A DNA stretch of 64,000 nt from Avena insularis (taxonomy: Eukaryota; Streptophyta; Magnoliopsida; Poales; Poaceae): NCBI GenBank assembly GCA_023614405.1, contig CM042684.1, forward strand, positions 473,627,650-473,691,649. Direction: 5' to 3'. Both the position numbers and the translations under genes were made by a program. The notes below the pieces were generated by a model. That model was given only the letters and a program-made list of their open reading frames with translations. It did not search any database and was not told the origin of the DNA. Positions 58,184 through 64,000 of the stretch are shown here, piece by piece. Within the stretch, counting starts at the first letter, position 1, and each line of letters opens with the position of its first letter.

Positions 58184-61100
58184 TGTAGCATCCCAATTGT
58201 CTAACAATTGCAATGCTACTAGCCTAGTCTATATATATGCTACCTCCTACATATAATTGTTCCATCATAATTATATCATGCTCATGTCATCATGCCACCT
58301 TGCATTTGAGCATCATATAAAACCCTTTTCAATTTGGATCTTCTCCCATATGCATCATTAATTGTATTTGCCTCTTGATATTGTATTTGGTTATTGATAT
58401 ATTGTTTAAATGCCCAAGTTGAGTTGGGGGCATATCTTTTATTCTACTCCACCACCCTTTCTTTTCACCACCTTATACTTCCACCATCCCATTATCCATG
58501 AGCTTGTATTTTATTTTCTTTTGGTATTTAATCTAGCTCATGGGAGATAGGATGGATCTACTTCTATAAATTCTTTTGTTTGGCTTTATTCCACTTCTTG
58601 GAAATGCATAAGTATAATGCCATATTATTATTGTTTTCACAAGATTAACTCATGGCATTAAATACTTGCATGGACCATGCAACCATCACCACCATGTGTT
58701 CTCCTTTGGTTTTATTTGATTTTTGAGTGGATCATCTTCTCACCTCTCCCTTTTCTCTTCCTCTCTCTAACATCTTGGCCACCACCCTCTCTCACGGCCC
58801 CCTACCTCTTCTAACCCCTAACCTGGCCCATGCCTAGTCTAACCCACCCCAACCCAGCCCTCCCTCTCTCTTCTCTCTCTGCCCGGTGTCTGAGATACTA
58901 CTCCTCCCCAAGCCCCACCATCCTCTCCATACTACCTTCCCCAGACCGAGCAAGCATGTGATCGAGGGAGAAAAGGAAAGAGCCAAGGCTACTTTCCCTG
59001 TCCGTGCCCACGCCATCTCCTCCCTCTCTCTCTGGCCTCATCCACGGCTCCTCTACATCGCCCAGATCCACCCCAAGCCTGTAGCACCTCCCCTCTCTTC
59101 AAATGCTTGAGATCCTCGCGCCCAGGACACCGTGTCTACCACTTTCGTTACTCCCGGAATGGTGGCCTTGTCGAGGGAAGGTAACTGGAAAGACCAAAGG
59201 GACCTCTGCCCTTTGTCTGCGCGTCCTCGTGGAGGAGGGCGCGATGCCTTGACTGCGTCGGCGCCTGCGAAAGCCCTAGATTTCCGACGCGGCTCTGACG
59301 ATCCTCTGCGCCTCCCGATCAGCCACACCAACCAGCGCGGTGAGCCTCGTAGCCCCTAACATCTGCTTGGCCCGTCACCGTCTGCGCGCGCTCTTTTCCC
59401 GTCCAGGCAGCGGTCTTGCTGCGCTTCTGGCTGTTGCTGCCAAGGGTTCCGCCTGAAGGCCTTACCTGAGCTAACCACCTCCACCGCCAACTCCCTATCC
59501 CCGCGCTGGTTCCGCCCCTAAAGCGCGCCACGCCCGAGATCGAGTTCGAGTCCCGGCTCGCGCCATGTAGACCTACCCGCCGGGCGGTGGAGATCTGATG
59601 CAGCGCCTTTTTGCAGATAGCCCCTCACATTTTCTCTGCTGCTCAGCAGCGCCCCCTCATGACCCCACTGCTTGACCCAGTCTAGCTTTGCGCCGACCCC
59701 CACCTTTTGACTTCCCTCAACCCATGGTCCTCGGCTGATCCATTGGCTACTGCAGTACACATTGGCGTGGGCACCACTGAAGCAGCTAGTCCCCTGTCGG
59801 CCTAAAGACTAGCCTCTTGTCTTGGTAAGAAAACACATCATAACGTCTTTGTATGTGATCGGCCCTGTACTGTCCTTTGTCTGCTTAGCTAGGTCTGGGC
59901 TGAGTGACAAAACGTTTTCTGTTTTTCTGTTTTAATTTAAACTTTTCAAATTTGTTTTAAATACAAATTCAAATCTGTTTTCAAATATCTTTTAAGATAT
60001 AATTCCAAATTAAACATGTAATACATGTTTTGAAATCAGAAAAATGTGAGGATTTCAAATATGCCATTCAAAATATTATTTGAACACTTTAAATTTTCGA
60101 GATGATTAAAATTACAATAAAATGCCATTTTCTTAATTAATTAATAACTTTAGTTTTATAACTCCAAATTTGACAAATAATATGTCTAAATCGATCAGCG
60201 CGATGAGCCCGTTCTATCTATGCATTCCATGTTCTGAATTGCAGCATGCATCATATAAATATAAAGGTTACAGCAACTTATATGAGAGCAAACCGGGCTA
60301 AAAACTTAATAGAATGCTTTAATCTTGTACCCCACACCTCACCCATGCCATGCTACATTATTGCCATGCAAATTGTGCATCATTCATCATGGCATAATTG
60401 TTTGCTTATCGCATTTTAATTCATATGCTTGTGCACTCTATTTATGTTGGCCCTTGTTTGTTTGGTTCTTCTTCGAATAGGCGGTTGACGGGGATATATC
60501 GAAACCCGTGAGAGCACCAGGATCCGCCCTCGCTTCAACTGAGCTGCCAGGCAAGCACTACCACATGCTTGCATACATATAGTACCTATTGCCTCTCTCT
60601 TATTCTTGCATCATTGAGTCACGATTGCATTAAACTGAATCCAAAGTACTGCATAGCCTTTACTTTTAAACCCCACCGAAACTTGTTCCTCCATCCCATG
60701 AGCCATTACTACAGGAGTTGTTTGAGCCATGCGGGTCGTAGAACAGCATGTGTAGGGTATGTGAGTGTCTGATGGATAACGAGGTACCTAAACAACTTAA
60801 CTTTGAGTAGTAATGGGATAACTAATGAAAGTGGCACCGTGAGCAATATCTGCTATTTGGTTCTTCATGCTCACTTGTATCCCGTGGGACCCCGAGTACT
60901 TGATTCTGTTCCTTGACTATTCGACTATCCACATCCGGGAGGCCTTATGGACCCCAGCGAGCTTGATTCATTCTTATTTCTTGGGGCCACAAAGTAGTTT
61001 GGGGCTTTATTACTATCCTGTACTTATGCCATGCTTTGCTTTATTTAAGATTGTGCGTCCACAAGGACATCTCACTATCTTTGGTTAGGAGGATGGTTAG

Positions 61101-61737
61101 CGATATCTATAGAATTGTTAGGGATTATCTTTTGCTGCAATTCGTCACCCAGTGTTGTGTCCCTTTAGAGGCATAAAGACTTCTTGAAGTACCCTAAGGT
61201 CTAACACGATAAATTGTTTTATTCGGATGAAGGTATACTCGCAAGATGGATCTGGGTGGAGGCAGACGATGTTGGCAATGCGATCACTCGGTGTAGAGAT
61301 TTAGGAGGGATCCGTGAGATCTGTATGGATGTGTTATTTATTTATAATCTTATGCCGATTTGCTTCTTATCCGTACTCGGATCTTGTTTTATGCTTCCGC
61401 CTGATACTCTGATGTTTGATGTATGAGGAGATATCCTAAACTATTATATCTATCTAGGAAATTTGGATCTTGCCGTATGGCGTTGCAATATTTCTATTTC
61501 TTTTAGATGGAATGGCTCTGAGGACTGTTGTATGTGGCTTGCATACATACTCATTTGTGTATGTAGTTGATCCTTCATGCCATTGATTACGCCGCTCGTT
61601 CATATCCTGATGTTTGGAAATGGTTAGGACGGCCGAAAGGTCTACCTGTGAGTGGCATTTGGCCCCACCATACTATTTTAACCATTTCCGCTCATCCAGG
61701 CTTGTAACTAAGAGCGTAATTCACCGAGGTAGTTACA
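58184..61737 (+). mobile_element. Long solo LTR (3.55 kb), LARD-like, perfect 5-bp duplication
   Basis: It starts TGTAGCATCCC and ends GAGGTAGTTACA. The flanks are GAAGG at 58179-58183 and 61738-61742. Parts match the LARD-like LTR at 41535-45525 (catgctcatgtcatcatgcca, cctgtacttatgccatgc). It has a C-rich centre (58740-59760) with unsupported ORFs, then AT-rich sequence. No PBS or coding genes are seen. Confidence 0.8.
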
Positions 61738-62209
61738 GAAGGGCCTCTCTTTTACTTTGTAGTTGAGTCAGTAAACCTATTCCCTTCTATCTCAGCAAGT
61801 ACTTTGAGTTGTTGTGTTTCATTCATTCATATGATGATTTATTCAATCATGCTTCTTATGTTCCTTGTTTTGCACATTGCTCTTATCTTGATGTTTACTA
61901 CTTTGAAAGCTATCATGGAAAAACCAGTTATTTGTGAACTCCAGCAAATTATCAACTATTCTTCGACCAAGAGCTAAGTTTGCCATTACCAATTATGATT
62001 CACTTTATGTATCTTTATTGTGTTTCCTTTACTTATTGCAAGTTGAGTTATATAATGGTGAGTTGTCTTCTATTATGATCTATGTATTTGATGAATGTGA
62101 TGCTTCTTGTCCATACTCTTTTATCGACTCTTCACTCCATAAACCTGAGGCCATGTTTATTGAGCTCAGTTTCGCTTGGGGACAAGCGACGTCTAAGTTT
62201 GGGGGGAGT
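61738..62209 (+). other. Element B, last internal segment with PPT
   Basis: The frame 61934-62212 ends ELSFAWGQATSKFGGS, a conserved phrase just before the PPT in Athila-like elements. The PPT taagtttggggggag (62195-62209) directly precedes the 3' LTR. Confidence 0.7.
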
Positions 62210-63711
62210 TGATACGTCCATTTTGCATCACTATTCTATGTCTTAATTCACTATTATTCATTGATATATTTCGTATTCAGAGGTGATACTTATGTTATTT
62301 CATCTGTTTTTGCATGGTTGATGACTTTTGGAGCATGGACCACTTCAGTCAGGATTCTAATGGAAAAGGTGCTGTTTGGAGGCAAAATTCGCGAAGATCA
62401 GAAAATCTGGGAAAATATATGGAAAATCCTATTTTTCTAGAAGACTAAGGATGCCAAAAGACGGAGTGGAGATGGGCCATAGGGGGCCCACACCCCCTGG
62501 CGCGGGCAGCCCTAGGCCGTGCCAGCAGGTGGTGTCGCCGCCCTGGCCCACCTCTAGCTCTCCCCTCTGGAGTATATCATCCTCCCGAAATTCAAAGACT
62601 CGGGGAGCAACCACAGAAAGATTCTGCCGCCTCTACGGGGCGGAAAACACCGAGAGAGAAAGATCTCTCCGGCAGACAGATTTCTGCCAGGGGAATTCCT
62701 CCCCGGAGAGGGGAGATCGTCGCCATCAACACCACCATCAAGTTGGACTTCATCGGGATCATCATCACCACCATCATCACCATCAACACCCTCATCACCA
62801 TCTCCATATTGCTGTAACAATTGCGTTGAATCTTGCATAGTTCATAGGGGAAACTTTCCCGGTGTTGATTACTCTTTGTAGTTGATGCTATTGAGTGAAC
62901 CATTGAATTATTGTTTATGTTCAGATTTTTATACATCATTATTCCATCTCTGATCATGATCCATATGATGTCTTGTGAGTAGTTCGTTTTGTTCTTGAGG
63001 ACATGGGAGAAGTCATGTTGTTAGTAGTGGAGTTGTGTTGAGAAAGATTCAATAGTTTGTTATTTAAGTTGTGGTGTACTTCTTCTAGTGGTGTCATGTG
63101 AACATCGACTACATGACACTTCACCTATATGGGCCTAGGGGAATGCATTGTGTATTTGGCTACTAATCGTAGGGGTTGCCGGAGTGACAGAAACCTGAAC
63201 CCCCATTAGAAAACCATTGCACAAGGGACGCAAGGGTCTTAGAGTTTAAAGCTATGGTTAGGTTTCTACCTTAATTACTTTCTTGTACTTACGGATGTTT
63301 GCAAGGGGTATAATCACAAGTATGTATTAGTCCTAGGAAGGTCGGTACATTAGCACAGGTTCACCCACACAACACTTAGCAAGCTAAAGAAGATTAATCA
63401 ACTATATGAAGCGAAAGCACTTGGATCTTCCCATGTGTCCTCGAGAACGTTTGGTCATCTTAAGTAATACAACCGGCTTGTCCTTTGCTGCATAAAGGAT
63501 TGGGCCACTTGCTACATTTATTCCTACTGTCTTTTATTTACTCGTACTTTGTTTACTTGCTTTATTAAAAACCCCTAAAAATCTGTTTGCTAAGTATTTG
63601 CAGAGAATTCCTGATCCATACCACTAGCCAGCACCTTCTACTCCTCGTTGGGTTCGACACTCTTACTTATCGAAAATACTGCGATACACCCCCTATACTT
63701 GTGGGTCATCA
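62210..63711 (+). mobile_element. 3' LTR of element B
   Basis: 1502 bp, ends as in the 5' LTR, followed by GTGGC. It contains a catcaccacc microsatellite at 62757-62800. It is more complete than the 5' LTR. Confidence 0.85.
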
Positions 63712-64000
63712 GTGGCGGCGACGCTGCAAAACTTTCCGTGGCTGGAGGCTTGATGATCTAGGGTTTTTGCCTCGGGAGGAATATATAGGCAAAGGAGGAA
63801 AGGTCGGTGGCCAGCTAGGGGGCCCACACCATGCCCTGGCGTGGCCTAGGGGTACCCGCGCCTGGGGGGGTGTGGCCACCCTGTGGCCCCTCTTCGACTC
63901 TCCTTCTGGCTCCATGAGCCTTCCGGGAAAATAGGAACTTTGGCTTTTGTCCCATCCAATTCCGAGAATATTCATTTTCTGACTTTCCTGGAACCAAAAA
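63712..64000 (-). mobile_element. Family X LTR, continuation after element B
   Basis: It matches 34505-34795 (gtttttgcctcggg, ttggctttt(g/a)tccc(a/g)tccaattccgag). It continues beyond the window, so the X element's other end is not seen. Confidence 0.8.

Larger units (their letters stand above)
52120..63711 (+). mobile_element. Complete non-autonomous Athila-like element (element B), GTGGC duplication
   Basis: LTRs are at 52120-53561 and 62210-63711, both TGATACGTCC..GGGTCATCA. The target duplication is GTGGC at 52115-52119 and 63712-63716. The PBS is at 53573, gag at 53774 and a decayed protease near 54800. No RT, RNase H or integrase is seen. The PPT ends at 62209. The layout is like Sabrina-type non-autonomous Athila elements of Triticeae. 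The 3.55-kb solo LTR 58184-61737 is nested inside. Without it the element is about 8.0 kb. Confidence 0.85.

Noticed and set aside
58740..59760. Several ORFs in the solo LTR at 58184
   Set aside because: They lie in a C-rich LTR centre, and none has a domain or a paralog outside LTRs.

Overview
The window is a repeat-dense stretch of a grass nuclear genome, most likely a Pooideae cereal or close relative (Triticeae type). The evidence is a truncated BARE-1/Angela-type Copia LTR at the left edge, Athila-type Gypsy elements, very long LTRs of LARD/Sukkula type, CACTA, Mutator, LINE and Stowaway elements, and GC-rich grass-style zinc-finger genes. Family names for repeats are judged by eye. No rRNA, tRNA or organellar genes were recognised.

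Layout. 1-9212: a non-autonomous Athila-like element, + strand, with a retropepsin tail, a 103-bp hairpin tandem repeat, a broken post-pol ORF and a probable 3' LTR. It is interrupted by a Copia LTR (1-300) and by a 3.2-kb solo LTR (1380-4558, target duplication ATACG). 9213-11460: the end of a CACTA transposon carrying a broken AP2/ERF gene. 11461-12586: an LTR-like segment with a TATA box. 12845-15224: a decayed Mutator transposase gene that keeps one clear intron.

15950-27170 is the only gene island. It holds two direct-repeat C2H2 zinc-finger paralogs with conserved TATA boxes and 3' flanks. Copy 1 (16208-17530) has three canonical fingers and an LxLxL motif, but its last segment is frameshifted. 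Copy 2 (24715-26883) lost finger 1, has one internal TGA, duplicated its finger 2-3 module and expanded a 63-bp repeat. Between them lie a Stowaway MITE, MITE remnants and a possible 3-kb DNA transposon.

27265-39536: a 5'-truncated LINE and a minus-strand Gypsy element with RNase H and RT fragments but no visible integrase. The Gypsy element is cut by a 3.6-kb solo LTR (ATAGC duplication) and two shorter LTRs. 38829-64000 is a nest. A plus-strand Gypsy element with a gag remnant is split by a LARD-like element (41535-50460, 4-kb LTRs around only 0.8 kb). It is split again by another LTR (51189 onward), which is itself split by a complete Athila-like element (52120-63711, GTGGC duplication), which contains a 3.55-kb solo LTR (GAAGG duplication).

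The most anomalous sequence is 46346-50460, the supposed 3' LTR of the LARD-like element. It reads as an order-preserving interleave of two upstream segments about 1.5-3 kb apart. A consensus or assembly error is the leading explanation. No new defence or enzymatic system was seen. The most biologically interesting content is the zinc-finger paralog pair, the AP2 fragment inside a CACTA end, and the hairpin repeat shared between the inside and the LTR of one element.
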